Assembly (NCBI RefSeq): GCF_017487345.1
Contig: NZ_CP062006.1
Location: forward strand, 310,001-374,000
Direction: 5' to 3'
DNA length: 64,000 nucleotides
DNA from: Brevundimonas pondensis
GTDB taxonomy: Bacteria; Pseudomonadota; Alphaproteobacteria; Caulobacterales; Caulobacteraceae
The position numbers were made by a program, and so were the translations under genes. Positions 7,856-15,489 of this stretch are shown here, one piece after another. Each line of letters opens with the position of its first letter. Position 1 is the stretch's first letter. The notes under the pieces are model-generated. The model was not told the DNA's origin. It saw only the letters and a program-made list of their open reading frames with translations, and ran no database searches.

Positions 7856-8916
7856 GCCGGATACCCGTCGTGCAGCTGGCCGTCGAGCAGGCGGCCAGCG
7901 GCGCGCTTGCCGGCGCGATAGAGGGTGGGCTCGTCGTCGATGTGCATGCCCTCGGCCGAGGCCGGGGTCAGGGTCTGGTAGTCCCAGGCGTCGTTGAACC
8001 AGTCGGCCGTCTCGACGGTGCGGCCGAGGGTGTTCTGAGCGTTCTCCCCCGGGGTCCACTCGCCCCACTGCTTGAACAGGAAGGCGACGCCGGCGTCGGC
8101 GCATTGGTCGCGGAGATCGCGCGCCCAGTCCGGGTGCATGGGGCGCGATCCGGCGCCGCTCTCGCCGCCGACGACGACCCAGTCGAGGCGGGCATCGGTG
8201 GGGCCGCTGCCCCACTCCTTAGCGGTGCCGGCGAAATAGGCCGTCCACTTTCCGCGCAGGGCGTCGATCTTGTGGTGCGGCTCCTGATCGTCGAATGTCG
8301 TCAGGTCGATAGGGCCGAGAAGCGGTTCGGCCGAGATCCAGCGGACGGCGGCGGGCGTCTCCAGCAAGACAGGAATCCGTTCGTTGGCCCGGGTCTGATC
8401 TTCTGCGCTAACCCCCATCCAGACGTTCGGCAGGGGAAGTGGGATGAAGCGGTCCTCTTGCGTCGCCTTCTCGCCGGCATGGACGAAGGCGCGCAATGCC
8501 TGGCTGAGGCGTTCGGGCGTGAAGGCCGACAGATAGTCGCGCATCCGCTCGGGCCGCTTGGTCAGCACCTGATAAATGTGCTGCGGCGAGAGCGCCATGA
8601 CGGCGAAGATCTGGTCCAGTTGGTCGTCGGTGACGCCCTCGTGGAACAGGTCGCCATGGGCGCAGACGAAGATTTTGCGGGGCTTGGTCCAGCGCAGGGG
8701 CTGGGTCAGCCAATCGGCGTTGAACCGCACCTGTCCGTTCCAGACGGGGCCGGCCTTGCTGTCGATCGTCAGGTCCTTGCGCGACGGGTGATCGCGCAGG
8801 CGCGTCCCGGCCAGCTTCATGGCGTAGCAGTTGGTGCAGCCGGGCGAGACGATGGCGCAGCCGGTCACGACGTTCCACGTCGCGTCGGTCCATTCGATGT
8901 GGGTGTTATCAGCCAT
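7852..8916 (-). CDS. DUF5131 family (phage Gp37/Gp68-like) protein
   Basis: This 354-residue protein begins with IEWTDATWN and a cysteine cluster TGCAIVSPGCTNCYA (Cys20, Cys27, Cys30). It contains LTKRPERM, GVSAEDQ and ISAEPLLGPI, then VVGGESGAGSRPMHPDW, together diagnostic of the phage Gp37/Gp68 (DUF5131) family. The Cys spacing suggests iron-sulfur or metal binding of a radical-SAM-like type, but no reaction is established. Its start codon overlaps the stop of the upstream HTH gene's restored frame by one base. Confidence 0.85.
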   Translation of the reverse strand: MADNTHIEWTDATWNVVTGCAIVSPGCTNCYAMKLAGTRLRDHPSRKDLTIDSKAGPVWNGQVRFNADWLTQPLRWTKPRKIFVCAHGDLFHEGVTDDQLDQIFAVMALSPQHIYQVLTKRPERMRDYLSAFTPERLSQALRAFVHAGEKATQEDRFIPLPLPNVWMGVSAEDQTRANERIPVLLETPAAVRWISAEPLLGPIDLTTFDDQEPHHKIDALRGKWTAYFAGTAKEWGSGPTDARLDWVVVGGESGAGSRPMHPDWARDLRDQCADAGVAFLFKQWGEWTPGENAQNTLGRTVETADWFNDAWDYQTLTPASAEGMHIDDEPTLYRAGKRAAGRLLDGQLHDGYPA

Positions 8917-8923
8917 CAGGAAA

Positions 8924-9346
8924 TCACCTCGGGCGCGGGCGGCGGCAGGATTTCACGGCAGTCGGCCAGCAGGTCGGGTAGGCCGACCTGAAAGGGGTCC
9001 TCCTCGAAGCTTCAAGGAACTCCACAGCGCGGCGCAGGGCGGCGGCGAGGTGCAGGCCCTGTTCCGGCGTCAGGGCCGGGTGGCCGTGGATGGCCAGATA
9101 GAGGGCGTCCTTGTCTTCGAAGTTGGCGAAGACGGCGCCGGTGGACATGCCGGCGTCCTTGGCGATGCCCCGGATGGTGGCGGCCTTGTAGCCCACCGTC
9201 CCGAACAGGTTTTCAGCGGCGTCCAGCACCTTTTGACGGGTGACGGCCTTGGCGTGCTGACGGCGGTTCAGGCGGATGGGCTCGGCCGGTTCAGCCGGGG
9301 TCGGCGCCTGGGTCATGGCCGGGGTCATGAAGCACTGCGCGTCCAT
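8924..9346 (-). CDS. TetR-like HTH protein with C-terminal frameshift
   Basis: Residues 30-85 form a TetR/AcrR N-terminal HTH (QKVLDAAENLFGTVGYKAAT, then IRGIAKDAGMSTGAVFANF). The ligand-binding half of a normal 200-residue regulator is absent; this is a short phage-type form. After LEA near residue 112 the open frame turns into an Arg/Pro-rich tail. One extra base near 9012 would restore a natural ending (EEDPFQVGLPDLLADCREIL) that stops exactly at 8916, overlapping the next ATG. A 1-nt deletion is therefore likely; the HTH itself is intact. Confidence 0.7.
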   Translation of the reverse strand: MDAQCFMTPAMTQAPTPAEPAEPIRLNRRQHAKAVTRQKVLDAAENLFGTVGYKAATIRGIAKDAGMSTGAVFANFEDKDALYLAIHGHPALTPEQGLHLAAALRRAVEFLEASRRTPFRSAYPTCWPTAVKSCRRPRPR

Positions 9347-9762
9347 TACGCGGCCTCGGCGGTGGCGGCGTGTTCGACGACCAGGCGGTTGCGGCGCAGG
9401 GCGATCTGCAGGGCTTCCAGGCCGTGGTTGTCGAGGAAGGCGAAGCCGAGGAAGCGGTCGCGGTCGTTCCCGTCGTTCAGGGTCCAGACCTCGACGCCCT
9501 TGGTCGCCTCGGGCCGGTTGGCGATCTCCATGTCCTCAACCTCGGTCAGGTCGAGGCCCTGAAGGCCGCGCTCGCGCTGGATGTGGCGTGCGAGGGCGTT
9601 GAGGTCGGTGAAGCCCCTGATCTGCTCGCGGGTGTTCAGGCCGGGCAGCAGGGCGAAGCGGATGTCGAGCGACATGGCGGGTCCTTTCCGGAGGCGGGTG
9701 ACGGGAGCGGCGCTATGGCCGTGGGCGCCCAGCAGGGCGGCGTCGATGAAGGGGCGGGCCAT
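9346..9762 (-). CDS. Hypothetical prophage protein, 109-138 aa
   Basis: The first ATG (9762) overlaps the ParB-like stop as TGATG, giving 138 residues. A second ATG at 9675 has a better ribosome-binding site (GGAAAGGAC) and starts MSLDIRFALLPG, giving 109 residues; I favour the shorter form. The product is mixed alpha/beta with no recognised family. The stop overlaps the following TetR-like start (TAATG). Confidence 0.6.
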   Translation of the reverse strand: MARPFIDAALLGAHGHSAAPVTRLRKGPAMSLDIRFALLPGLNTREQIRGFTDLNALARHIQRERGLQGLDLTEVEDMEIANRPEATKGVEVWTLNDGNDRDRFLGFAFLDNHGLEALQIALRRNRLVVEHAATAEAA

Positions 9763-11699
9763 CAGGCGGCGACCTCGTCTTCGTCGGCGTCGAGGTCGCC
9801 TTCGGGGTTGAGGTGCGCCTCGGCGATGAGCTGGGCGGCGTCGCGATCCCAGCCGAAGCCCTCGTCGCCGAAGGCGATGCCGTTGTCCTCCAGGTACTCG
9901 GCCATCAATCGGTTGGCGGTTTCATCCGCCCCGGACTGCTCAAGCGCGGCGTCGATGCGAAGGGCGTCCGCGATGGCGGCGACGAAGGCTTCTTCGTCCA
10001 GGTCGCAGCTGTCTTCCTCGGCGGGGGCCGCGACGACCGGCGTGGCGAGGCCGGCGGCGGTGTTTGCGGCGACGACGATCATCTGGTTGATCGCCAGTTC
10101 CTGGTCCGATGGCGCGCCGTAATAGGCGGGCTGTTTCACTGTCGTGCCGTTGGCGGCGACGATGAAGCCGTTGGGAAGGGCGGACCACGGGAAGGGTCGG
10201 TCGATGTCGGTTGCGATGGCGATGACCTCGGCCGGTTCGCCAGCCGTCGGGGCGGTCTGAGCGGCTTCCAGCAGGCGGACATGGCGGGCCCGGGCGTCGG
10301 CCCAGAGGCGGGCGCGGGCCTCGGACTGGCGTTGACGTTCGGCGTAGAGCCTGTCGGTTTCGGCGCGCTCGGCGGCGTGCGCGTCGATGATCGCCTGACC
10401 CTCTGCGTCCATCTCGCCGATGTCTGCGAGCCAGGGAGTGGCGTAGCAGGGCTTGTCGCCGGCCCAGACGGGGGCGGCGTCGCCCAGGGCGGCGACCTGT
10501 TCAGCGCGCAGGTGTTCTTCGACTTCGTCGGATGCGGAGTGGATGGGTTGGGTCAGGACGATCTTGTTGGCGTCGTAGCCGCGCTTGGCGGCGAAGCGCC
10601 CGATCAAGGCGCCGTGACGCTCTCGATCAGATGTGAAGTCGACAGCGCCGATTTCGGCAAGGCGTTGGCCCTCGACGGTATCGGCCGCGCCGACCGCGAC
10701 CGGGACCTTGTTCCACAGGTTCGGGTACTCGCCCTTGTGAAGGGCGGCGTGCGTCAGCTCGATCCAGGCGAGGCGGGCCAGCGGTTCCAGTTCGATGGCG
10801 GGCGGACCGTCGTCCTTCTTCGCCAGCTTCTGACGGGCCTCGCGCACCGAAAGGTGGCGCGGGTCGTCCCTGGACAGGGTCATGCGCTGCTGGTCGGTGT
10901 CGTCCAACTGGAGGAAGCGGCGATGCTGCTGGATATGCTCGGCGGTCGCGGAGATGCGGTCCGCAATCTCCTTGTTCGACAGGCCCGCTTTGGCCAGGCC
11001 TTCGAAGGCGTTGGCCTTCTCGATCGGGTTCAGGTTGCGGCGCTGCAGGTTCTCCGCCAGTGCAGCCAGGCGGTGGCCGAGGTCGTCGGTATCCAGCAGG
11101 CGGCAGGGGATGGGGGTGTCGACTTCCCAGTCGCCGTCGGTGATGGCTTCGCCAATCGCGCGCCAACGGCGCTCACCGCCGACCAGGACATAGGTCGGGA
11201 CGGGTGTTCCCTCGTCCGTTTCGACCTTGATCACGCCGCCGAAGTCGTCGGCGCGCACCACCAGGTTTTGCAGCAGGCCGTTCTGCAGGATGTCCTGACG
11301 CAGGGCGCCCAGCTCGTCCTTGGCCTCGTCGCTGTCCCAGTCGCGGCGGGCGTTGGCGTGGTCGGGAAAGATCTGGACGTGGGTCAGGAAGATGACGCCG
11401 CCTTCGGCGTGGTCCTGCCCTGCCCCTGACAAACCGGGTTCGTCGCCAACGCCGCCCTCGGCGCGGTCGATCATGGCCAGTTGCGCGACGCCGGCCGGGG
11501 TCAGGCCGTATGTCAGCGGATTGAAGGCGGCGAGGCCTTCGTCTTCCAGCTTGTTCAGCGTCTTGGACAGGTTGGAGGCGTCGCGCTTCAGGTGGTTGGC
11601 CAGGGCGGCGTTGCTGGCCCAACCCCCTTCGGGGCGTTCATTCAGGGCGCGCAGGACGGCGGCGTTCTGGACGGCGAGCAGATTCAGGGATGCGGTCAT
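9762..11699 (-). CDS. ParB-like nuclease-domain protein
   Basis: In this 645-residue protein an N-terminal winged-helix region (about residues 10-70; LANHLKRDASNLSKTLNKLE) precedes a ParB/Spo0J-like N-terminal domain at about residues 105-230. That domain has the signature GGERRWRAIGEA and NLQRRNLNPIEKANAF, followed by an HTH (AGLSNKEIADRIS). The long C-terminal part is Ala/Asp/Glu-rich. Relatives occur in phages and plasmids as DNA-binding, CTPase-like or nuclease-like proteins. With no parA nearby a partition role is unlikely; regulation or early DNA metabolism is more probable. One dispersed 16-bp motif lies at 11429-11444. Confidence 0.8.
   Translation of the reverse strand: MTASLNLLAVQNAAVLRALNERPEGGWASNAALANHLKRDASNLSKTLNKLEDEGLAAFNPLTYGLTPAGVAQLAMIDRAEGGVGDEPGLSGAGQDHAEGGVIFLTHVQIFPDHANARRDWDSDEAKDELGALRQDILQNGLLQNLVVRADDFGGVIKVETDEGTPVPTYVLVGGERRWRAIGEAITDGDWEVDTPIPCRLLDTDDLGHRLAALAENLQRRNLNPIEKANAFEGLAKAGLSNKEIADRISATAEHIQQHRRFLQLDDTDQQRMTLSRDDPRHLSVREARQKLAKKDDGPPAIELEPLARLAWIELTHAALHKGEYPNLWNKVPVAVGAADTVEGQRLAEIGAVDFTSDRERHGALIGRFAAKRGYDANKIVLTQPIHSASDEVEEHLRAEQVAALGDAAPVWAGDKPCYATPWLADIGEMDAEGQAIIDAHAAERAETDRLYAERQRQSEARARLWADARARHVRLLEAAQTAPTAGEPAEVIAIATDIDRPFPWSALPNGFIVAANGTTVKQPAYYGAPSDQELAINQMIVVAANTAAGLATPVVAAPAEEDSCDLDEEAFVAAIADALRIDAALEQSGADETANRLMAEYLEDNGIAFGDEGFGWDRDAAQLIAEAHLNPEGDLDADEDEVAA
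11429..11444 (+). repeat. Dispersed 16-bp motif, copy 2
   Basis: ACAAACCGGGTTCGTC, differing from copy 1 only at the central base; lies inside the ParB-like gene on its non-coding strand. Confidence 0.5.
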
Positions 11700-11701
11700 G
11701 G

Positions 11702-11779
11702 TCAGCGCTTCCGGCGAAGGGGGATGAAGGAGATGACGAGGAGGCCGAGGATCAGGACGAAGGCCTGAATTCCGTTCAC
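11702..11779 (-). CDS. 25-residue membrane microprotein
   Basis: The GTG start at 11779 overlaps the stop of the upstream gene as GTGA (11776-11779), and the stop is 2 bp before the ParB-like start. The product is a short hydrophobic helix (GIQAFVLILGLLVISFI) ending in a basic PLRRKR tail, a classic single-span microprotein. Tight coupling on both sides supports real translation. Function unknown. Confidence 0.55.
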   Translation of the reverse strand: MNGIQAFVLILGLLVISFIPLRRKR

Positions 11780-12063
11780 GACGGCAGTCCGCCGAGGGTC
11801 AGCCAGGGCAGGATCGCGCCCGCCAGTGCGGCGGCGTTGGCGGCGGGGCTGAACAGGGGGCGGCGCGTGGCGCGGCGCCGGGCCTGGGCGGCGCGGATCT
11901 GGTCGCGGGCGGCGTCCAGACCGGCGAGGGCTTCTTCCAGCATCCGGTCGGCGCGGCGGGGATCGGCGCACTCGAAGGCGTCAGCCAGGGACAGGCAGTC
12001 GATCGCCCCGCCGGCATAGCTGCGGGCCGCGACGATGGGGAACTGTTCGGCAGGTGAAGGCAT
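11776..12063 (-). CDS. First gene of the leftward early operon, hypothetical
   Basis: This is the first gene downstream of the leftward early promoter. The ATG at 12063 is preceded by GGAG at 7 nt; an in-frame GTG at 12069 is an alternative. The product of about 95 residues has an Ala/Arg-rich helical middle (ADRMLEEALAGLDAARDQIR) and a hydrophobic C-terminus (ANAAALAGAILPWLTLGG) that may be a membrane segment. No family recognised. Confidence 0.6.
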   Translation of the reverse strand: MPSPAEQFPIVAARSYAGGAIDCLSLADAFECADPRRADRMLEEALAGLDAARDQIRAAQARRRATRRPLFSPAANAAALAGAILPWLTLGGLPS

Positions 12064-12163
12064 GGACACGCTCCGCGAATGAGGGTGTCCGCACCGGCGC
12101 CGGATGGGGACCGGCGGCGCAGGCTAGGGGATGGTCAATGGGACGCTCGACCGGTGCGGACGA

Positions 12164-12220
12164 ACGGAACCTAATGGGGGAAGTTTCCCCCTGTCAACCT
12201 ATGTGGGGGATATTTCCCCT
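12164..12220 (-). promoter_or_regulatory. Leftward early promoter with two repressor operators
   Basis: On the minus strand a TTGACA -35 box (plus-strand 12192-12197) is followed by a 17-bp spacer that consists almost wholly of the near-palindrome at 12176-12191 (GGGGGAAGTTTCCCCC on the plus strand). A weak -10 lies near 12169-12174. A second, related dyad (12205-12220) lies just upstream of the -35 box. Repressor bound to these would block RNA polymerase. The same 16-mer recurs at the rightward promoter. Confidence 0.7.
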
Positions 12221-12227
12221 TGTTGCG

Positions 12228-12914
12228 CTAGAAGCGCGTGATCTTCGCCAGCAGGAGCCCGGTAATCTCGACCTGTACTTCCTGGTCGTCGCCTTCGGTA
12301 AGGCGAACAGGTTCTTGCCACTTCGGGTTTGATGATCGGGGCCACAGCGTGACCTGACCATGATCGGACACTTCGACCTCTTTTAAGGTGATTTCACGCA
12401 GGGCGCCGCCGGCCCGATAGCGCGTCACTTCGACGATCATCCCGGAGTTGAGGTTCACACCCGATCCTACGATCTCAACAATATGCGCGAGGTCTCCGGG
12501 GAAGATGTTTCGCGCATTCATTGAATCGCCATCGACCTCGCGAAGCCATTGCCTTGCCTGGGGGTAGCGACGATCAAGCGCCGCCGAAAGCAATTGTGGT
12601 TCTTCCTGGCTGGTGTCGTCCAGTTCCAGCCAGGCGCCGGCCTGCACCTTTCCGAGAAGCGGCAGGGCCGTCATCGATGGCGTCGAGGGTCGAGGTCGAG
12701 AGGCGTCGCCGTCCTCGATTAGCAGCTCCGAAACATCGACGTCGAAGTAAGCGGCGATCTTGGGGAGTGTGTCCCCGCGAGCGTTGCGGCTCTTCCCTGA
12801 GAGGATATCGCGAAGAAGCGTGTCGTTTCCGCCAAGCTCGCGCGAGACCGCCCGAGCCGAGGTTTTCCGTTCGCTTATAAGCTCGCGCAGGCGGTCGCGG
12901 TTGATCGAAGACAT
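12228..12914 (-). CDS. S24/LexA-like phage repressor
   Basis: This 228-residue lysogeny repressor has an N-terminal Cro/CI-type HTH (residues 5-62; SARAVSRELGGNDTLLRDIL) and a C-terminal S24 self-cleavage domain. The catalytic pair is Ser131 (DGDSMNARNIFPGD) and Lys178 (REITLKEV). The probable cleavage bond is Ala92-Gly93 in GKVQAGAW, so RecA-stimulated autocleavage would give SOS induction. It lies between two sets of G-rich/C-rich dyad operators that it probably binds. No Shine-Dalgarno is visible before the ATG, so a very short or absent leader is possible. Confidence 0.9.
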   Translation of the reverse strand: MSSINRDRLRELISERKTSARAVSRELGGNDTLLRDILSGKSRNARGDTLPKIAAYFDVDVSELLIEDGDASRPRPSTPSMTALPLLGKVQAGAWLELDDTSQEEPQLLSAALDRRYPQARQWLREVDGDSMNARNIFPGDLAHIVEIVGSGVNLNSGMIVEVTRYRAGGALREITLKEVEVSDHGQVTLWPRSSNPKWQEPVRLTEGDDQEVQVEITGLLLAKITRF

Positions 12915-12950
12915 GGTTTTGATTGTGCCTGTCGGGGGGAAAAGCCCCGA

Positions 12951-12994
12951 GAGGGAAGTTCCCCTTGACGATGGGGGAAGTTTCCCCCTACTCA
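12951..12994 (+). promoter_or_regulatory. Rightward early promoter with two repressor operators
   Basis: A TTGACG -35 box (12965-12970) is followed by an 18-bp spacer containing the dyad at 12973-12988, identical to the 16-mer at 12176-12191. A weak -10 (TACTCA) follows at 12989-12994. A partial copy (AGGGAAGTTCCCC) at 12952-12964 abuts the -35. The expected transcription start falls at or next to the ATG at 13002, so the first rightward gene may be leaderless. The repressor gene's own start is 37 bp to the left. Confidence 0.65.
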
Positions 12995-13001
12995 AGCAAT
13001 C

Positions 13002-13325
13002 ATGCTTATTCCGGACTTCATCGCACGCTGCGACGCCTTCTGTGAGGCGCATGGCCAGTCGCGAGTCTGGCTGTCCAAGCGGCTGTTCAACGACACCTTC
13101 AAGATTGAGAACCTCGACGCTGGCGCGACCGACATTGGTGTTCGGCGGCTGGCAAAGGCTGAGGTCGATCTCGCTGCGCTTGAAAAAGGGGCTGCTACCC
13201 ACGGGGCGTTCTCCGGAAAGGCCCGCAACATGGCGCCCGCCATCGTCGATGGCGCCGAGAATCCCGAGCGGAACGTCTCGCGAACGGACAAACCCGGTTC
13301 GTCGTCCGAGAGGGCGGCGTCATGA
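13002..13325 (+). CDS. First gene of the rightward early operon (Cro-position protein)
   Basis: The first about 65 residues (IARCDAFCEAHGQSRVWLSK, then RLFNDTFKIENLDAGATDIG) form a small HTH-like module of a type common in alphaproteobacterial prophages. The remainder is low-complexity. Position opposite the repressor suggests a Cro-like or early regulatory role (inference). The ATG may coincide with the transcript start. Codons near the 3' end encode DKPGSS through one copy of the dispersed 16-bp motif. Confidence 0.7.
   Translation: MLIPDFIARCDAFCEAHGQSRVWLSKRLFNDTFKIENLDAGATDIGVRRLAKAEVDLAALEKGAATHGAFSGKARNMAPAIVDGAENPERNVSRTDKPGSSSERAAS
13288..13303 (+). repeat. Dispersed 16-bp motif, copy 3
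   Basis: ACAAACCCGGTTCGTC, identical to copy 1, near the 3' end of the first rightward early gene, read as DKPGSS. Confidence 0.6.
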
Positions 13326-13546
13326 GGTCGCGCCTGAAGGTCTATCCCGCCACCGGTGCGGCCGATCTGGCGGCCTATGACGACCTGCCGCCGGCCGTGC
13401 GGGCGCGGCTGCGGGCGGCGCCGGTCGAGGTGGCGGCCATCCCCCTGCGCCGGTTCTGGAACGCCGAACCGGCCCCGCGCGGGCCGGAGCGTCAGGCGGC
13501 CATCCTGCGCGCCCTTGATGAACATTTCCCGGAGTTGGCGGCATGA
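13322..13546 (+). CDS. Hypothetical early protein, 74 aa
   Basis: A small Ala/Arg/Pro-rich protein linked to both neighbours by 4-bp ATGA overlaps (13322-13325 and 13543-13546). No domain recognised. Confidence 0.6.
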   Translation: MRSRLKVYPATGAADLAAYDDLPPAVRARLRAAPVEVAAIPLRRFWNAEPAPRGPERQAAILRALDEHFPELAA

Positions 13547-13992
13547 GCGCCCGACGTAACTGGTTGAAGCTGCGCACGCGCCTGTTGATCACGGCCTGCG
13601 GGGGGCTTGCCGAGGCTGAGGCGGCCTGTGCGGCCGAGTGCCGGGCCTATTCGGTCAAGCAGCTGTCGCGGTGCCAGAACGCAAGGGCGCCGGACATGAT
13701 GCCGATCGATATCGTGCTGTGCCTGGAGGCCTATTGCGGCAAGCCGCTGGTGTCGCGGGCCATGGCGGATTCGCGGCCCAGCACAGGAACGGCGGGCGAA
13801 CTGCGCGACGAGGCCAGCGAGGTCACGGAGACCGGCGCCGAGTTGCAGCGCCATATCCGCGAGGCCCTGGCCGACGGCGACATCGATCCTCAAGAGGCCG
13901 CCTTCCTGCTGGGTATCGTCCAGACGGCGAAGTCGCATCTGGACGATGTCGAGGCCTGCTTGCTGCCGCTGACCAAGCGGGGTGAGGCATGA
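13543..13992 (+). CDS. Putative phage regulatory protein, 149 aa
   Basis: The N-terminal region (WLKLRTRLLITACGGLAEAE, then SVKQLSRCQNARAPDMMPID) has the length and helical pattern of phage CII-like or Cro-like HTH regulators. The C-terminal half (ELQRHIREALADGDIDPQEA) is helical and acidic, perhaps for oligomerisation. Assignment to a named family is uncertain. It overlaps both neighbours by ATGA. Confidence 0.6.
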   Translation: MSARRNWLKLRTRLLITACGGLAEAEAACAAECRAYSVKQLSRCQNARAPDMMPIDIVLCLEAYCGKPLVSRAMADSRPSTGTAGELRDEASEVTETGAELQRHIREALADGDIDPQEAAFLLGIVQTAKSHLDDVEACLLPLTKRGEA

Positions 13993-14480
13993 CGCGGGCG
14001 TCAGATGTCGGCGCTGACCATGTGGCGCGACTGCGGGGGCGGAACCTAGGCTGGGCGGCGATCGCCCGGATGACCGGGGCGTCGGAGGTCGATCTGAAGC
14101 GGCTGTATGGCGGGCTGGCGGTCGATCCGGTCGCGCCGCCGCCCATGGATGGGGCGACGGCGGCGGGGCGCGTGCGGTCAGCCCTGATCGCGGCGGGCAT
14201 GGACCAGCCCAGCGCGCGGATCATCGCGCGACTGTGGCGCGCCAACGGCGGGCGGATGACGGCGGCGCAGCTGACGCTTGGGCTGATGACGATCTCCGTC
14301 AGCGGGGGCGGCGACAGCGATGCAGACCGGGTCCGGCGCGTCCAGGCCGCCCGTCGCGCGGCCCAGGCCATGGGGGTCGAGTTCCAGGGCGCCGGTCGCG
14401 GCACGGGCTTGACCGTCAAGGGGCTGGCGCGGCTGAGCGAGATGGCGGGCCTGAAACCTGACCTGGATGTGGCGGCATGA
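13989..14480 (+). CDS. Hypothetical early protein with HTH-like start
   Basis: In this 163-residue protein, residues 8-40 (HVARLRGRNLGWAAIARMTG) resemble a homeodomain-like HTH. The rest is Ala/Gly/Arg-rich with a possible second helical motif near the C-terminus (LTVKGLARLSEMAGL). Function unknown; coupled to both neighbours by ATGA overlaps. Confidence 0.6.
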   Translation: MTRASDVGADHVARLRGRNLGWAAIARMTGASEVDLKRLYGGLAVDPVAPPPMDGATAAGRVRSALIAAGMDQPSARIIARLWRANGGRMTAAQLTLGLMTISVSGGGDSDADRVRRVQAARRAAQAMGVEFQGAGRGTGLTVKGLARLSEMAGLKPDLDVAA

Positions 14481-14884
14481 CGGGGTGGCGCGACAAGCGC
14501 GGCCGGCGCGCCCCCGCGCCGGGGGTGCGGTCACGGGCCGAATGGCGGGATCTGCTGACCCTGGCGACGAAGTGCGCCGAGGATACGCGACAGGGCGACG
14601 TCAGCAGCGACGCCGTGGTGCGGCGAGCCCATCTGGCCAACCGGATCAATGCGGCGAGTCCCGCGATGTTCGTTCGCGAGGCCGGGGTGGCGACGGCCGA
14701 TGTGGCCGAGGCCTTCATCCGCATCACCAAGGCTTTTGCGCGGCGCGAAACCGCCGAGCCGATGCGGGCCGAGATGACGGCCATGGTCAGCGGCTCGGCG
14801 GCCTTTCTGGATCAGCGGCTGACTCAGTTGGCGGTGGATGAGTTTCAACGCGCCCATGCCGGGCGCCCGGAGGTGTGGGGGTGA
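14477..14884 (+). CDS. Hypothetical early protein, 135 aa
   Basis: A mostly helical, charged protein (EWRDLLTLATKCAEDTRQGD) without a recognised domain. It overlaps the previous gene by 4 bp and ends at 14884, overlapping the next GTG start as GTGA. Confidence 0.6.
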   Translation: MTGWRDKRGRRAPAPGVRSRAEWRDLLTLATKCAEDTRQGDVSSDAVVRRAHLANRINAASPAMFVREAGVATADVAEAFIRITKAFARRETAEPMRAEMTAMVSGSAAFLDQRLTQLAVDEFQRAHAGRPEVWG

Positions 14885-15489
14885 CGACGATGATTACGGC
14901 GGAACAGGCGGCCCGGGCCCTGGTCGCGGCGTGTCGGATTACGGGCGTTGATCCGAACCGGGTGTTTGACAAGGGCACGGCCCGGGCCGGGCAGCGCGGA
15001 TCGGTGACCGGTCCCTATGGCGCGCGGGTCATGGCGGCCATGGGCGCGCGATCCCGGCTGGGGCTGAGCCCCGGGCGGCTGGCTGTGGTGTTCCGGGTGG
15101 TGAGCGCGGACCTGACGCCGTCATCCGGCGTCAAGCGAGGGATCACGGCCGAGCATCTGTTGAGCGTGGCCGAGGCCATGAACGGCGGCGACATGCCGGA
15201 CCGGGGCGAGGTCATCGACCTGGAACCCGAGCCGCCCGAGCCGTCCGGCCCCGCGCCGCGCCCCATGAAACCGGACGTGCGACTGGTGACAAACCCGGTT
15301 CGCGCGGCGGTCCCGTCGCCCGTTCGGCCGGCGGCCGCGATGAAGGCGGTCACGGGGGATATCCGACGTTGGGCGGCCGCCTATGTGCGGCGCGGGGTCA
15401 AGGTCGCCTATCTGGCGGACCTGTTCGACGTCGACGCCGAGGCGTTGCAACAGGCCCTGACGGGCTCAGGGTTCCAGAGGGCGGCATGA
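14881..15489 (+). CDS. Hypothetical early protein with DNA-binding features
   Basis: The GTG at 14881 was chosen because GGAGG lies 7 nt upstream and it overlaps the preceding stop; an ATG at 14890 is possible. The 202-residue product has a helical N-terminal part (EQAARALVAACRITGVDPNR), a proline-rich linker around residues 115-130 and a C-terminal HTH-like helix pair (VRRGVKVAYLADLFDVDAEA). One dispersed 14-bp motif copy lies at 15289-15302. Function unknown. Confidence 0.6.
   Translation: MTTMITAEQAARALVAACRITGVDPNRVFDKGTARAGQRGSVTGPYGARVMAAMGARSRLGLSPGRLAVVFRVVSADLTPSSGVKRGITAEHLLSVAEAMNGGDMPDRGEVIDLEPEPPEPSGPAPRPMKPDVRLVTNPVRAAVPSPVRPAAAMKAVTGDIRRWAAAYVRRGVKVAYLADLFDVDAEALQQALTGSGFQRAA
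15289..15302 (+). repeat. Dispersed motif, copy 4 (14 bp)
   Basis: ACAAACCCGGTTCG inside an early gene, here read in another frame as TNPVR. Confidence 0.55.

Noticed and set aside
9813-11429. 538-codon plus-strand open frame
   Set aside because: It is the complement of the ParB-like gene; it lacks domain patterns and a ribosome-binding site, and arises from high GC third positions.
9762-11699. Plasmid-type partition system (parAB)
   Set aside because: No ParA ATPase or centromere-like array next to the gene; the element is integrated with an integrase and att sites.
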